A DNA stretch of 64,000 nt from JAJTFA01 sp044351265 (GTDB lineage Bacteria; Bacteroidota; Bacteroidia; UKL13-3), in contig JBILGC010000001.1 of the NCBI GenBank assembly GCA_044351265.1, forward strand, positions 62,001 through 126,000, given 5' to 3'. This document shows positions 63,784-64,000 of this stretch, piece by piece. The notes beneath the pieces are model-generated. The model had not been told where the DNA came from. It worked only from the letters and a program-made list of their open reading frames with translations, and made no database searches. Positions within the stretch are counted from its first letter, which is position 1, and every line of letters starts with the position of its first letter. A program made the translations under genes and the position numbers.

Positions 63784-64000
63784 TATAGGTTTGATACAAA
63801 GCCTCTTTTATATCTGTTAAACACAAACAGCCCCAAAACGAAAGTAACCACCGCCAATATAAAAGTAATGAGCAAAGTTTGCACGGAAGGCATTCGGTTG
63901 TAAAACAAGATATCGCGAAAGAGGGTCATAAAATGAAATAGCGGATTTGCCTGAACAAATACCTGATATTTGTCCGGAATAAGGTTAGACAGGTAAGCAA
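63783..64000 (-). CDS. ABC-2 type polysaccharide exporter permease, C-terminal part
   Basis: Partial: only about 72 C-terminal residues lie in the window, and the gene continues past the right edge. The segment has NPLFHFMTLFRDILFYN, then a hydrophobic helix (LLITFILAVVTFVLGLFVF) and a basic tail NRYKRGF. This end is typical of Wzm/TagG-type permeases. Its stop overlaps the ATPase start by 1 nt. Confidence 0.85.
   Translation of the reverse strand, partial: AYLSNLIPDKYQVFVQANPLFHFMTLFRDILFYNRMPSVQTLLITFILAVVTFVLGLFVFNRYKRGFVSNL

Overview
The window is a 64 kb piece of a Bacteroidota (Bacteroidetes) chromosome, probably a gliding or T9SS-secreting lineage of the Chitinophagales/Sphingobacteriales type. 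Evidence for this: many very large Sec-signal proteins ending in T9SS type A or CHU_C-like (type B, gliding-motility-associated) C-terminal domains, Bacteroidota-restricted families (DUF5686, DUF4286, DUF2452), promoters of the TTTG-N19-TAnnTTTG type, and few Shine-Dalgarno-like sites. Genus cannot be fixed from the sequence alone.

Layout. 1-6856 (minus) is one gene, cut by the left edge, for a giant secreted beta-helix protein of at least 2285 residues. 7093-9570 is a T9SS-exported endonuclease I. Then come purL, a small SET-domain protein and about 1 kb of non-coding repeats (12395-13474). Next are a Wzx-like flippase, a TPR protein, a DUF4286 protein, another repeat copy, gap and a tRNA-Glu with a duplicated and inverted 3' end. 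19409-31813 holds a flavin reductase-like protein, an M6-type secreted protease coupled to comF, a GNAT enzyme behind a heptamer tandem repeat, a DUF5686 protein, a cyclophilin, an unknown conserved protein, a lamin-tail-domain surface protein and rsmI.

32010-44529 is the most interesting region. An ECF sigma factor overlaps by 4 nt a single-pass, anti-sigma-like membrane protein whose extracytoplasmic part ends in a CHU_C-like domain, the domain otherwise used as a T9SS type B sorting signal. It is followed by a roughly 2070-residue PKD adhesin with a very similar C-terminal domain. Divergently transcribed is a 1520-residue PKD/SBBP protein with a third such domain. I infer a sigma/anti-sigma circuit that monitors or controls T9SS type B cargo.

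44560-50144 is housekeeping: DUF2452, ispH, a glutathione peroxidase, an S41 protease divergent from murQ across a perfect 24-bp palindrome, gcvH and a lipocalin. After a fourth, diverged repeat copy comes a 1240-residue LamG/T9SS protein, then glyS, a polysaccharide-deacetylase-like protein, a GNAT/FemAB-like protein, a Ppx/GppA phosphatase and the start of a surface-polysaccharide locus (methyltransferase, two GT2 glycosyltransferases, Wzt-like ABC ATPase, Wzm-like permease cut by the right edge).

Annotations were made by eye from motifs and composition; no database search was run.
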